The notes: generated from the letters alone by a model not told the origin. DNA of 64,000 nt from Ehretia macrophylla (GCA_037974665.1 CM075773.1:35197080-35261079); one strand, 5' to 3'. Positions 1 to 11,384 are shown, numbered from the stretch's first letter. Translations and numbers: made by a program.

Positions 1-62
1 GAATATAGAACGTGCATTTAAATTTTTTTTAAAAATACAAAATCATTAACAAATAAACACAA

Positions 63-100
<38 letters not shown>

Positions 101-101
101 G

Positions 102-156
<55 letters not shown>

Positions 157-276
157 AGGTATAGACCTTTCGATGTATTCACGGAAGAAATGGAGAGAAG
201 GATCGGAGAGAATGGAGGGGTTGGACTGGCACTGCTCGACGAACTGCTTCAGTTGATTTAGCTTCGATGCGTCCAT
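1..276 (-). CDS. HIP/FAM10-type Hsc70-interacting co-chaperone, exon 1 (partial; gene runs off left edge)
   Basis: The minus-strand ORF starting with the ATG at 276 opens MDASKLNQLKQFVEQC, followed by a PSILSDPSL motif and FFREYIE. This is the N-terminal dimerisation segment of plant HIP/FAM10 proteins, Hsc70-binding TPR co-chaperones of the cytosol. Coding sequence runs 276 to 167 (36 codons plus 2 nt). It ends at AAAG followed by GT at 166-165, a normal donor, and the split codon AG-N would give the Ser expected in the family. The rest of this minus-strand frame reads through intron 1, where a CA/TA microsatellite gives a spurious IYIY repeat. TPR and C-terminal domains must lie left of the window. 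The family call rests on about 36 residues, but these match the family closely. Confidence 0.72.
60..148. repeat. Compound (CA)n-(TA)n microsatellite in HIP intron 1
   Basis: Alternating AC dinucleotides (about 61-86) are followed by TA dinucleotides with scattered G interruptions. It lies just inside the predicted first intron of the HIP-like gene. Confidence 0.9.
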
Positions 277-519
277 TGTTTAGTCTCAACTTTAATAAAT
301 ATATAAATAATATAATTGAGATAATACACAGTACATATGATATATAGAGAGTCACTAAAAAGCTTCACTTTTTGTTTTGTATTGTTTGCTGCTGGGCTCA
401 GGTTTTGGTTACGAAAGCTGGCTAGTGTAGGGCATATAGTGATTGCGTTGCCCCAAGACCCTTTGGTCTAGCTCGTTTTTACGAGAGGTTTGCGAGTTCA
501 ATGTAAGTTTCAATCTTGG
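277..519. other. Upstream flank of the HIP-like gene
   Basis: AT-rich sequence immediately 5' of the HIP-like ATG on the minus strand. It presumably holds the 5' UTR and core promoter. I see no unambiguous TATA box or conserved motif. Confidence 0.4.
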
Positions 520-962
520 GCTCCGTTTGTTTGTCGTAAAATATTTTCTCGAAAAATATTTTTTAGATTTTATAGTGTTTGATAATACTGAAAAATTAGT
601 CAATTGTAAAATGTTTTCCGGTCAAAAATTGCGGCTGCTTTTTCTTAATTTTACGGTGTTTGATAACACTGAAAAATTGGTCAACCGTAAAATATTTTCC
701 GGTCAACAATTGCGGCTAGTACAAAATTATGTAAAATGTTTTCATGTCCTTTGAGAGAAGAAAACATTTTACAAAATTTACGGCACATCCAAATACCAGA
801 AAATATTTTTCAGTATTTTATTTTCCAGTAAAATATTTTCCTCCAACAAATTATTTTACGGCAAACAAACAGAGCCATGTAAAATATTTTATTTTTCAAA
901 AAAACACTTTTCACGAAAAATATTTTACACAAACAAATTATTTTACGGCAAACAAACGGAGC
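520..962. mobile_element. Foldback MITE with long terminal inverted repeats and CTTGG target duplication
   Basis: The left end GCTCCGTTTGTTTGTCGTAA is mirrored at the right end by TTACGGCAAACAAACGGAGC. The interior repeats blocks of the type TGTTTGATAACACTGAAAA / TTTTCCGGTCAA and their complements, so most of the element can fold back. A 5-bp direct repeat CTTGG flanks it at 515-519 and 963-967. No protein is encoded; ORFs across it reflect the repeat. A related, more degraded copy lies at 46,281-46,916. The superfamily is uncertain. Confidence 0.8.
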
Positions 963-1225
963 CTTGGTTGCATATTTTACTGCCTTACGTTTAAAAATAA
1001 AAATAAATATAGTGATTGTGTTGGGCTCAGGTTTTTTGTTGGACTCCAGCTGACTAGGCTTTTAGTACTTAATTACTATATTTTCTTTTCTTTTTTTGGT
1101 TGTTGTGGAGGCTAAAAGCCGAAGAATTAAGCAAGCACTCCATAAAATGTCACGGCCCATTTATTATTCTCTAATAACAAGAGGAGTGATCGCGGAAGAG
1201 AAGTAATGAGCAGGGGTGGGGTCAG

Positions 1226-1680
1226 GAATTATTGTCAGTGGGGGTTAAAATTTATAATTTTTAATTATACGAATATTTTTTTTTTAGTGGGGCTAATTAA
1301 TTTTTTTAATTAAAAATATATAGATATTTAATTTTTTTTAAAAAAATACATATAAATTTTAATATTTTTATAGGTCAATGGAGGCTAAAATTTATAATTT
1401 TTGAACTATACGAGTACTTTTATTTTTCAATAGGGGCTAATTAATTTTTTTTAACTAAAAATACATAGATATCTAATTTTTTTTTCAAAAAATACATAGA
1501 AATTTTAATATTTTTATGAGCCAGTGGAGGCTAAAATCCATAATTTTTTAGCTATACGAGTACTTTTATTTTTCAGTGAGGACTAATTAATTTTTTTTAA
1601 CTAAAAATACATAGATATCTAATTATTTTAAAAAAAATACATAAAAATTTTAACGATTTTTATAAGCCAGTGGAGACTAT
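1226..1680. repeat. Three-unit tandem array, period about 148 bp
   Basis: Units begin near 1226, 1378 and 1522 with the motif AGTGGAGGCTAAAAT, and a fourth partial start lies at about 1668. Each contains a CTAATTAATTTTTTT block and an AAATACATAGA block. The flanks (GGGTGGGGTCAGG on the left, TGCCTCCGCCAGTG on the right) resemble ends of non-autonomous transposons. Confidence 0.8.
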
Positions 1681-2150
1681 AACCCCTACTCGTCTTAATG
1701 TGCCTCCGCCAGTGCACCCAAGAGTTAATGCACGGTGAAGTTAGTAAGTTAATTTGTACAAAAAAATTACTTTCCATTATGCATGTGGAATTTGGAAGTC
1801 AAGGTACGAAGGATTCTTTTCTAAATTTTGAGTATTTAATTCAAGGACGAAAATTAATAGTCGAAAAAGAAATTGGTTATTGTTTATTGAGGGTTTTGTT
1901 AGATAAGATATCAATTTTAGAAAATATCTTATGTAGCGATTGATAAATTGGAATGAGTTGAGAATAAAATGGCATTCCTAACTTTATTCCGATTTTCATG
2001 CTAATTGGTATGAAAGAATGAACTTGAGAATCTTATTCCCCCGTATATAGGAATAGTCATTCAAGAACAAACATATGAGATTAACCTATTCTCATGTGCT
2101 TGGAAATAAATTAATTTCTCAAATAACTAACATACCCCACAAAAACATAA
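1681..2150. other. No supported gene; one unrecognised 81-codon ORF
   Basis: An open frame on the plus strand at 1698-1943 encodes 81 residues with no motif I recognise, and it begins inside repeat-edge sequence. The stretch from about 1,950 contains GGAATGA/CATTCC-type motifs that recur at 2,950-3,060 and 3,740-3,800, suggesting MITE remnants. I do not call a gene. Confidence 0.4.
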
Positions 2151-3800
2151 CTTTTATATATTATTTTATTTGCAATAATAATAATATAAAAATGATAATA
2201 AAAATAGAAATAATAATAATAATAAAAATAACAACAACAACCTAGAAAAAAACAATAATAAATAAAAATGAATAAAATAATAATAAATTAATAATAATAA
2301 AAATAAACATAAAAATAAAAATAAAAATAATACATTTAAATAGTAATAATAAGAATAAAACCAAAATAAAAATTATAATAATAATAATAATAAAAATAAA
2401 AACAAAAATAATAATAATAATAACAATTAAAATAACAACAATATAATAATAATTATAATAATAATAATAATAATAATTGTTATTATTATTATTGTTTTAT
2501 TTTTGTTTTTATTTATTTATTATTATTATTATGATCATTATTATTATTATATTTATTATGTTTATATTATTTAAAGTTAATTATATTTATTCTTATTTTT
2601 AATATTATAATAATAAAGTCTATCATTTAACAAAAAAATCAATTATTGTTGATAGAATGTTTAATTAGGCAGGAGATTGTTCTTTAAAACAACCTATTAG
2701 TACTTTAAAATTTATTATTCAAAGAAAAATTGACTATCGTTCATCAAATGTTTTACTAGATAAGAGATCGATCGTTTAGAACATGTTCATACTACAGTAT
2801 AAAGTCATGATCTTTCTTTTCTTTATCTTTTTAATCTATCGATTCTTTCTTTTTCTTTGATTTGAGATGATTGTCTCTCAAAAAATTTTGTCCTTGAGAT
2901 TCCATTTTTCAAATCTTTCTCTTACATTGATACTTTTTTGGGTGTCGATTGGAATGATAGAATAAGTAATTGGGAATAAAATAGCAATCCTACCTTTATT
3001 TCTATTCTCATGCTTGGTATGAAATAATAAACTTGAAAATTTCATTATCTAGGTAATTCGATTCCCTAAAATTGATAAAAACACATGGTATTAATTATGA
3101 ACCCATTTGTCAAAGGACCAAAATGCTATTTAAAACATAATATATCACTAAACTATAGCCATTTATATACATATTATTATATTAAGAATAAAAGTAACAT
3201 AATAATAATAATAAGCAACAATATTAATAAATAGTAAAAATAACCTTATTTATTAATAAATATATTATATACATGTACAAAACTCGTCAAATGACTAAAA
3301 TTTTCTTTCAAAACATGTTCTTAAGGATGAAAACAAACATAACAACAACAACAACAGCAATAACAACAATAATAAATAATAATTATATATAATTTAATAA
3401 AAAAATAACAGTCTTAATAAATAATATATATACATATTAATATACATGTTACCAAACTCATTCGTCAAATGACCAAAATGTCCTTTCAATACATGATATA
3501 TTACAAACCTCGCCCTTTATATACATATTATTATCTTAAGAATAAAAGTAAATATCATAATAACAACAATAATAATTTATAAACATATTAGATATGTATA
3601 AGAACAAAAAGGTGATCTTTTCATTTTATACAAATAATTCTCAATAATACTCTAGTATACTAATTATCAAATATGAGTTTAAAAATAATACATTTTTTTA
3701 TATCTTCATTTCTAGAACATACCAAGCATTATATACGCTTTGTCAAGTTCATTCCATTCCATTTTTTAACTTATTTCATTCATGTTCAAATTCATTCCAA
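2150..3800. repeat. AT-rich simple-sequence region with internal repeats
   Basis: Dense AAT/ATA trinucleotide runs occupy about 2,160-2,620, and more lie between 3,190 and 3,560. Two diverged copies of a block containing TATATACATATTATTAT and AAGAATAAAAGTAA occur near 3,165 and 3,520, and two copies of a CGTCAAATGACCAAAATG block near 3,290 and 3,465. No coding sequence is visible. Confidence 0.7.
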
Positions 3801-4562
3801 AATATCAATCGTCATGTTAGTTTTACGATAACAACTATAAACAATATTGGATTTTAGGGTTGGATCACGCAATGTGAGTTGACCTGACCCAACCCATTGT
3901 GCGTGGATTGTGGGAGTTTTGGAAAAATTATCTGACTTCTCACTACTCTCAATAAAAACAAAAAGAAAAGTATTTATCTTTTCTTAAGGATTAGGAAAAA
4001 CAAAAGACAATGAGTCTTTTTTTCTTCTTCTCTCATTTTCTCTCTCTCAATCTCTGTTCCTATTACTGTGTGTAAACATCAAAATCAAAAGGCACTTACG
4101 TTGTGGCCAATAGTCCATTATCTAGTATTTTGGATTTCGATTCAAATTAAGCAGAGAAACGGTAGAATAAACGTGGTCGAATTCCTGCGTTCTACTCAAA
4201 TACTATGAGGTTAGTATTAATTTATGGTTTATGAAGAATACGTACTTAGTGTTCAATTCCTTCAAACAAAAAAGGATTAATTGAATTAGAAAGTAAGGTT
4301 GGCAATTAGGCTTTAAAAAGAAGGGTTAATTATAGTAAAGAGAGAAAAATAGATTTTTGGCGTGGATGGTTCAAATTTCACAAGTATTATTTTCATAAAT
4401 AACGAGATTTTGATATTTAACATTTCTCTTTATTTTTAGATATATAGTATTTCTAACATATGTATACTTTCTAACATGCTCCCTAGTGAAGCTGATCAGC
4501 ACTTTTCTACTAATTGCTTTTCCACGTTCTTGATGTTTCCTCTCGTTTCACCTTAGCAAATA
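3800..4562. other. Non-coding stretch 3' of the MYB pseudogene
   Basis: No open frame of note. Pyrimidine-rich TCTTTTTTTCTTCTTCTC near 4,015-4,055 and AT-rich sequence elsewhere. The part nearest 4,562 would have been the MYB 3' UTR. Confidence 0.5.
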
Positions 4563-4603
4563 TTACTGCCTGTTCTGCATCTCCAAGGTGCTCAAGAAAT
4601 TCA

Positions 4604-4811
4604 TATCCATGTCGTTGAAACAATCGAAACCATAATCATGGTCGACGCCAAAATCTTGACAATCCAATAGCCATGAGCAGTTATCTTCCCAAGATGGCAT
4701 GGCCAAGTTATCAAAATGTTGTGCTGCAGCTGGAATTTCCCATGGAGTATCAACTAGAGGGGGTCATCTTCAAGTTATCCATGTCGTTGAAACAATCGAA
4801 ACCATAATCAT
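4604..4811. repeat. 36-bp direct repeat in the MYB 3' exon
   Basis: An identical 36-bp block (begins TATCCATGTCGTTG, ends ATAATCAT) occurs at 4604-4639 and 4776-4811, spaced 172 bp. Both read as YGFDCFNDMD in the MYB strand, so it is a small intragenic duplication of the C-terminal acidic motif. Confidence 0.85.
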
Positions 4812-5065
4812 ACTCAGCGAGGTAGTTGCATGAGGTCTCCGAGCTAGAAGTTCCATTAGCTTCCGATGATTGCACTAGATTTTGCTGTGATTTTGGCACG
4901 TCGTCAGCATTGGTTGATGGTTCAGTTGCTTTAGTTTACTCCTTCGAGAGGGGTTCATGTGTGACGGGATCTATTCCCATTTTAAGAAGTTTTTTCTTGA
5001 TATGCGTGTTCCAGTGATTTTTTATCTCATTATCTGTCCTTCTTGGCAAGTTTGCAGCTATCTTA

Positions 5066-5935
5066 GGGAGCTCTAACAACTCTCCAAATAGCCAAAATTA
5101 TCAAATTTAGGGGAACTGTTGGTGTTATATAGCTCCAACAGCTCCCCTAAATTATCCCCTATATTTTGAGGGATAAAGGATTTGATATTTGGATTCCCCA
5201 TTGCTGGGGGATCAAATCCTTCCTCCATTTCATCCCCCATCTGACCAGCAACGATCATATGACCTAAAAAAAAATCAAACTTTAAAAACCTTTCCCCAAC
5301 GACTGGATTTTTATGGCTGTTGGGATGAAGCCATGACCAACATATATATATATATATATACAAAGGTCATGGCTTCTTCAAAACAAACCCCATAAAACAC
5401 TCAAAAGCAAAAAAATCACCCAAGCCTGAGGGAAAAAAAAAAAAACTTACCAACAAAGCCACAAAAAATCTACTACAACATTAAGGTAAAATGTTTTTCA
5501 TTCTTGAATAATCTACTGGAACATAATGTTATTGAAAAAGTTCCATGGAAAGTGAGCACATATAAATACAAAAATAAAGTTATTAAAACAATTTAATTGA
5601 AAATATGAAAATAAAATTAACATTAAAGTAAAATTAATTAAAAGAATATTTATAAAAGTTAATATTAATACAAAATAATAATAGTAATTAATAATAGAAT
5701 ATCATCATAAATATTGAATGAAAATAAATAGAAAACAATAAATATAAGTAAAGTGGTAATTAAAAGAAAAATAGATATGGAAGTAAAATATAAATAGGGA
5801 TTTTCTAAATAGGAGAGCTGTTGGAGTAAAACTGAAATAGGGATTTTATAAAATAAGGGATTAGTTAAAAATATGGGAACTGTTGGAGTGAAACTGAAAT
5901 AGGGGATCTGTAAGAATAGGGGAAATGCTTCAAAT
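5066..5935. mobile_element. Non-autonomous DNA element splitting MYB exon 3
   Basis: The left end (GGGAGCTCTAACAACTCTCC) and the right part (GGAACTGTTGGAGTGAAAC) are imperfect inverted repeats. The interior holds repeated AGCTCCCCTAAATT and CTGTTGGAGTAAAACTG blocks. Related sequence is at 16,390-16,640. The left end abuts the surviving R3 codons (AAG ATA GCT). Just beyond the right end, reading on the minus strand, lies a pyrimidine tract then ATTAG/GTG (AG at 5940-5939), which looks like the original exon-3 acceptor plus the first bases of the exon. Boundaries are approximate and I see no clean target duplication. Confidence 0.6.
5340..5361. repeat. (TA)n microsatellite
   Basis: A run of about ten TA units inside the element at 5,066-5,935, between two inverted copies of GGTCATGGCTTC-like sequence. 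Confidence 0.8.
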
Positions 5936-5944
5936 CACCTAATG

Positions 5945-7016
5945 GAAAAAAAAAATAAAAAAAATTCAAAGTCCCTATAAGCAAAATAAGACAGAAGGCA
6001 TGACGAGAAAGAGTTCATGTAAATTGGAAATTCATATAAAAGTTGAGGGACAAGGGCAGAGACTTGTGTGAAAAGTTTGTTTTTCAAAATATACGTGTAT
6101 TTAGTACTTTAAATTTTTTTAAAATATGAGTATTTTAATATGAAAAATAAAATTAGTCTCTATTAAAAAATATATTAGTGTTATAATCCTCATTAAATCA
6201 AAATTGTTAAGGGTTTCTCTCTAATACTTTTAAAAAATTTTCCCTTCTTCGACCGTCACATTGTTATGTTCTCTTTCTTTTTCTTCTCGTTTCCTCTACT
6301 CCTCTTCACATGCTCAAACCGAAATATTTTTTTCTTTCTTTTTCTTCCCTTGTCTTTTTTTCCTTATTAATTCTTTTCTCTTCTTTTCTTCTTCTTTTCT
6401 CTTCTTTTTCCTCTTCATTGCTCTCTCATTCTCGATTGAATTTCTTTTTGGGGCAAAACTCTCGATTGAATTGGAATTGTGCAAAATTGAAATGAAAATG
6501 TGCAACATTTTTTTCATTTATAAAGCCATGCATGAAATATTCAAAATAATTCGAATTATTATAGCCAACTGTTGTGAAAGGACTGTCAATTCCATCTCAT
6601 TATAGTTGACGATTTTCACTTTCCATCCACTCTAATGAGATGAAAATTTCAAAAGATTATAGCCGATGGTTATGACAAGAACAGCTAATTAACTGTGTTT
6701 GCATTATAGCCACCATTGTTTATAATACATCCACTATTAGGCATTACAACCAGGGTCGGATCCAGGTACTTAAGTTTAGGAAATACAATTGTAGAGTGAG
6801 AAAGGTCAAACTATACACTCATACAGAAAATGTCTAACATAATAATTTTTTATTTATTTTTTATTTTTAAAACTTTTTTTTTTTTTTTCAAGTTAAGGGT
6901 GTGTCTTGCACCCCCTCATCAGCACTTCGTCTATAGGGAGTACTGTTATGAAGTATTAAGCATGCAAATTGTAAAGTCAAAAGTGATGTTAAATTGTCCA
7001 GTGACGTTATATATAT
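5945..7016. other. MYB intron with simple-sequence and TE debris
   Basis: The stretch 6,240-6,440 is TTCTTTTCTT-rich and yields only spurious open frames. At 6,752-6,925 there is a segment beginning CAGGGTCGGATCCAGG and ending near TGTCTTGCACCCCCTCATC, resembling the ends of a non-autonomous element; a similar GTGCACCCCC...TGGGTCAGTCACTG block occurs at 23,585-23,625. Confidence 0.5.
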
Positions 7017-7395
7017 ACCTATTACCAAGATGGGCATGGAGATCAATAGCCAATTGTTCTTCAGCTTCACTAAGAAGGCCTCGTTTAAGGTCAGGGCGGA
7101 GATAGTTAGTCCAACGAAGCCTAGAGCTCTTGCCACAGCGCCTCAATCCAGCAAGCTTAGGCACAACATGCCAGCAACATTGGCTGTTTGTGAGAATGAA
7201 AGTAATTAGCTTCTTGTCTTCCTCAGCTGTCCATGCCCCCTTCTTAACCCAAAACTTGTTACAACAAGGTTGCCTACCCATCATAAACCTCGAATCTACA
7301 ATTAGAATTCGACGTCTTGATAAAACTTATGTTTAAACTCTGAAGTTCCCCCAACTTGCATCACCTTCCCTTGGGCCTAAAAGTTTCGTTACCAC

Positions 7396-7408
7396 ATTTA
7401 TATAGCAA
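7396..7408 (-). promoter_or_regulatory. Putative TATA box of the MYB pseudogene
   Basis: Reads CTATATAAAT on the minus strand, about 115-125 bp upstream of the MGRQPCC start, a usual plant distance. Confidence 0.5.
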
Positions 7409-7820
7409 TAGGGTCTCATATTTGAGGTCCCACCATAGATTTACGGATTCGTGCAAACTTATGGAGCTGCAGCTTGAAATATATATATATAATACAGCTT
7501 TCAATAATTATTCCTACGCTTAGCTTGCGAATAACTTGTGAGACAACAGTCATATTCTGGTGTTAATTGAGTCCACAAAGTGGTGATTGATGTGAATGAT
7601 GGGTGACCTAAAGGCAATATTGCTACACCTAAGAATCTTAAAATTAGTTCCCATTTTCCTACATGGGTATTAATGTTACATATGACTTTTTATGTGAGTT
7701 CACTTGCTCTTCCTACATGGGGAGGCTTCAAGAAACCAAATTATCTTGTTTTGGGATTTTTTTACAAGGTTGCGGAAATTCTTTCCGCAGTTGAATAGAC
7801 AAGTGAACTTTACAGCGGGT

Positions 7821-7830
7821 GACACGTGGC
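7821..7830. promoter_or_regulatory. G-box/ABRE core in the MYB upstream region
   Basis: GACACGTGGC contains the CACGTG palindrome (7823-7828), about 540 bp upstream of the MYB start. TTGAC W-box-like cores lie nearby at about 7,851. Binding is inferred only from motif match. Confidence 0.4.
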
Positions 7831-7834
7831 AGAG

Positions 7835-8620
7835 CAAATGTTGACAAACTTTTCAATTAATTATGCTTTTTGACTTTAAAATATGAATGAAATAACTGAA
7901 ATAGACATGATTAAAAAGTAACAAATATGTAAAATAACCTAAATGGACAAGGAGTAAAGATAAAAGTTTTGCTAAATGATAAATTAGGTCCCATGTTATT
8001 TATTTATTTAATTTTTTTCAAAACTTGTCCCAACATTTAGTGTTAGTCTCTTTCTTTCTCATTTTTTCTTTTTGTTGTTCAAACTCGTAGTAATCTAACA
8101 CCTATGCAATTAATCAACGTAGCAAAAAAAAAAAAAACGATCAACATAGCCAGAAAAAAAAAAAAGAGTTTGCATGCAGTGCTCTTTATATTTTACCGTT
8201 TATACTTAATCAATATCAGCAGATCCAACCATTAATATAATTAGTTTGTAAGTTATTTGATCACGTGATTTGTGATATTTTTTTTTCTCTTTGTTGTGAT
8301 CGGGAACGAACTTCGCATGTTTTTGGAGTTTTACCCTTGATATTACATGTTTTAAATTTGAATTAAAAAAGTGAGTACGTTAGATAATTAATCGTAAGCG
8401 TAAAATACATCGGATTTCTACGTCTCAATTTAAGACATCATGATATTACTATCGGGACATCCTTTACCTGCATGCTAATGGAGGAGACGCGCCTTTTAAC
8501 AAAAGTGAGTGGTATCGACAAATTCATATACTCAACTCCACTTAGTGAAAAATGCTTGATTTGGTTTCTGAAAAATCTTTTAAGTACACATCAGAATTCA
8601 AAATCTAGGACACATGATAA
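7835..8620. other. Non-coding AT-rich stretch
   Basis: No gene or structured element recognised; two A-runs at 8,125 and 8,155 follow near-identical AACATAGC words. An open frame at 8,472-8,654 has no recognisable motif. Confidence 0.4.
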
Positions 8621-8624
8621 GAAG

Positions 8625-8912
8625 AATTCAAAATCATTTTTGCAATCAACATAGCCAAAAAAATTACATGCCATCCACTGATTTCTCAACAAAGCATTTA
8701 ATTCTCAATTAATGATAAGAGAAATCAAATCGTTGTCAAAATCTCATAAAAATAATTTTTAATTCAAAATCTTTTATGCAATCTACAAGCCAAAGAAAAA
8801 AAGAATTTGCATGTCATCCATTATTTTCTCAGCAAAGCATTTAACTCACAATGAATGATAAGAGAAATCAAATCATTGTGAAAATCTCATAAAAGCAATT
8901 TTTAATTGCACC
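8625..8912. repeat. Two-unit tandem repeat, period about 143 bp
   Basis: Both units contain TGCAATC..CA..GCCAAA, ATG(C/T)CATCCA, TCTCA(A/G)CAAAGCATTTAA, AATGATAAGAGAAATCAAAT and AAAATCTCATAAAA in the same order, at about 8,625-8,765 and 8,768-8,912. Confidence 0.85.
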
Positions 8913-8946
8913 TAACCTAACTATCGTAATTAATTGAGTTTAAAAG

Positions 8947-9190
8947 GTAAATTATGCATATAGTCCTTATTATTTTTTAAAATTTCAATTTAGTCCCTAC
9001 ACGTGACCCCTATTTGGAGACTAAAATAAATTTTTTGAAAAATAATAGGGATTAAATTGATAAATTTTGAACAATAGGAACCATTTTTAATCACTTTTGT
9101 AGATATTAGGGACTAACATAATTTTTTTAGAACATTAAGGACCAACTTAAAAAAAAAGTGTAAATAATAGAGAATATGTGCATAATTTAC
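8947..9190. mobile_element. Foldback MITE (AATTTAGTCCCTA family), most intact copy
   Basis: Left end GTAAATTATGCATATAGTCC, right end AGAATATGTGCATAATTTAC: good inverted repeats. Interior is two arms of AATTTAGTCCCTACACGTGACC and their complements. Diverged relatives lie at 20,680-21,035, 21,072-21,470 and 28,357-29,180. Confidence 0.75.
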
Positions 9191-11124
9191 TCAACTATAA
9201 ATATCAAATCGAAGTATGTGATTTAAGAAGGACAAAATGTGTATATATATTTAATAGGTCATCTCAAATCAAGTCAATATCTTATAAATAAAGCACAATA
9301 AATGTCAACTAACATAATTAATGGATCTTGTATAAATAATAAAACTTATTCGTGTGGTAAAGAAATTTCAAAAAAATTTGATCCAAGCTTGAAGTATTAT
9401 TTATCAGGTTAGTATAGTCTAGTTAGAATGTGGAAGCAAAATTTCAGGTGACATTCTTCTCCGTGTACATTTGAAACTTGTAGGATGACTCATACTCAAT
9501 TCATCAAGTGAGCATCCACTCACTGATTATTTCTTACAATCAGAAAATATATAATTTTAATATTTCAGCTTCCTACAGAAGATATACAAACCACAGTTAG
9601 AAAAAAAAAATTATGAAAAAGAATGTAGTGAGTAGTACAGTATAACATCTTTAAATTAATAGTGTTAGGATCATTAAATTCTATTAATTTAGCAAAAAAA
9701 TAATAATTATTAATTTATCGAAATATTCTTAGTTTTTCTCGCTTATAGTAAATATATTATATTTATGGTATCTTTTTTGGAAAGTGACTCATATTTTTTT
9801 CAAGCCAATTTGAAAAGACAAGTGAAAAAGTCTAATGAGAATAGAAGATAAGAATCTCTATTCTACTACAAATATATAACAAGTTGGTTGTGCTTAATTA
9901 CTTGTCCTTTCAACTTAAAATTTCATAAACAAAAAGGCAAAGATGTATATACAGTTATGTAGTAATGCCTGAATATGTATTACTTGGGCATAATCTCCTA
10001 ATGCAAAAATGTGGTTAAGCATCAGCCAAAGAGTTATTCCCAAGCCAGCGTCTGATAATCTCAAGAAATATTGCCAATGTTAACCATATACACATTAAGT
10101 AGTAATTTTGTTCTAGATATAGAACTCGTGTTATAATACCCACCCCAATTACATGGTGTATTATATTCATACCATATGAATTATATCATGGTTCATTATA
10201 TCACTAAAGTTAAATACCATCTGATAAGCTTTCAAGTGAGCAAACCAAGAACAATTTTTCCTTTTCTTTTCTCTATAGCCGATTGCCCTCACTCAAAACT
10301 AAACCCAGCTGCAATTAATTTTTAGCAAAGATAATCTCCAAACTTGAGACAACTAATGCTTTTGTAATCTTAAGAACCCTAGCAGGTGAGTTGGGTTTAA
10401 TTGGGTTATAAATTATGTATATGTTTGCATATATATGTATATATTTGTATATGTGAGTATGTATGAGTAGAACTATGTACGATACAAAAATAACAAAAAA
10501 GGAACGATACAGACAAAGAACGAACGAAGAAGAACAAGTTGTGTTTGAAGACGTTTCTTTCAAATCTGAGAGATGAAGGGGTTGTTTTTGTGAGAGATGA
10601 AGAGTTGTTTTTATTTTTGTTTTTGTGAGAGATGAAGAAGAATATTCATTTCGGAAGGGCGATCTCGTAATTGTAGCATTAAGGGGGTAAAAGTGGTCAA
10701 TCGGCACTTATTTCAATATTAAGGGTACATGTGTAATTGTGCTCTGAATTGACAGGTTTTAAACTAAAAAAATGGGTGAACATGAAACGCGTGGAGATAA
10801 TCGTCCGAATAGGAGAATAGGAGACGAACCCCTTGTTTTGGTGGACAAAATCGCATCTCGAATTGAAAGTTGGACAAGCAAGAGCCTCTCTTATGTACGT
10901 TGACAACAATATATCAAGACAATATTATTTTAGCATTCAAAACTATTGGATCCAACACATTTATCTTACCTAGTATATTCAAAACTATTGGACCAACACG
11001 TTTGTCTTATTGAAGAGCATTCAAAACTAGTAGTGGTGTTAGTACCTAGGATGTCATGGGGTTCTCTTTGCAGCATTGTTTGGACTAAGGATGTCTCCCA
11101 TAACTCACTCAAAAGCCAAAAATC
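9191..11124. other. No supported gene
   Basis: AT-rich sequence. Open frames at 10,315-10,707 and 10,697-10,909 (minus) are not family-like and contain a TA/TG simple-sequence stretch. At 10,556-10,640 TGTGAGAGATGAAG repeats occur, and at 10,934-11,012 the block ATTCAAAACTATTGGA recurs with period about 43 bp. Confidence 0.45.
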
Positions 11125-11384
11125 TGTTATGAAATATTTATGTAGATGTAGATATTCATAGACTATAGAAGATATTATTGATTGTAGTCCAAGACCAAGC
11201 CCAAAAGAACAAAGGCCTACTAGAAATTACTTGGAGAACAAGTTGTGTTTTCCTATAAATAGAGCTTTCTATGTTTAATATGACATATCAAGAAATTCAA
11301 TACAAGTTTCTTCTCTCATTCTCTCTATTATATTTTCCTCTTTTATTTTATTGTCTCTTCTATTTTCTCTCTAGTTTTATAACA
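11125..11384 (+). repeat. 5' LTR of the copia element
   Basis: Begins TGTTATGAAATATT and ends TTTTATAACA; 260 bp. Contains TCCTATAAATAGAGC near 11,251, a TATA-type core promoter. Nearly identical to the 3' LTR. Confidence 0.93.

Larger units (their letters stand above)
4563..7281 (-). pseudogene. R2R3-MYB transcription factor pseudogene
   Basis: The 5' exon (7281-7019) starts MGRQPCC and encodes R2 with W-x19-W spacing, [10 protein letters not shown], then the start of R3 to LGNR, ending at a good donor (AG/GTATAT). R2 and the start of R3 lie in one exon, without the intron many plant MYBs have after PKLAG. Downstream, 5064-4563 encodes the rest of R3 ([24 protein letters not shown]) and an acidic C-terminus ending TLEMQNRQ-stop. 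Damage: the first R3 Trp-Ser codons are missing where a transposon abuts the exon; the usual KSCRLRW reads KSSRLRW; PGRTDN reads PRRTDN; there is a TAA soon after the VTHEPL motif; and an extra base in a C5 run (4759-4763) shifts frame. Each lesion alone could be tolerated or be an error; together they indicate a pseudogene. Confidence 0.85.

Noticed and set aside
443-1115. Overlapping ORFs of about 100-120 codons
   Set aside because: They lie in the foldback MITE and are repeat translations that recur at 46,145-46,511.
6261-6605. Phe/Ser/Leu-rich plus-strand ORF and its lysine-rich antisense
   Set aside because: Arises from a TTCTTTTCTT simple-sequence run in the MYB intron.
10315-10909. 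Two minus ORFs of 130 and 70 codons
   Set aside because: Contain TA/TG simple sequence and no family motif; no gene-like splice or promoter context.
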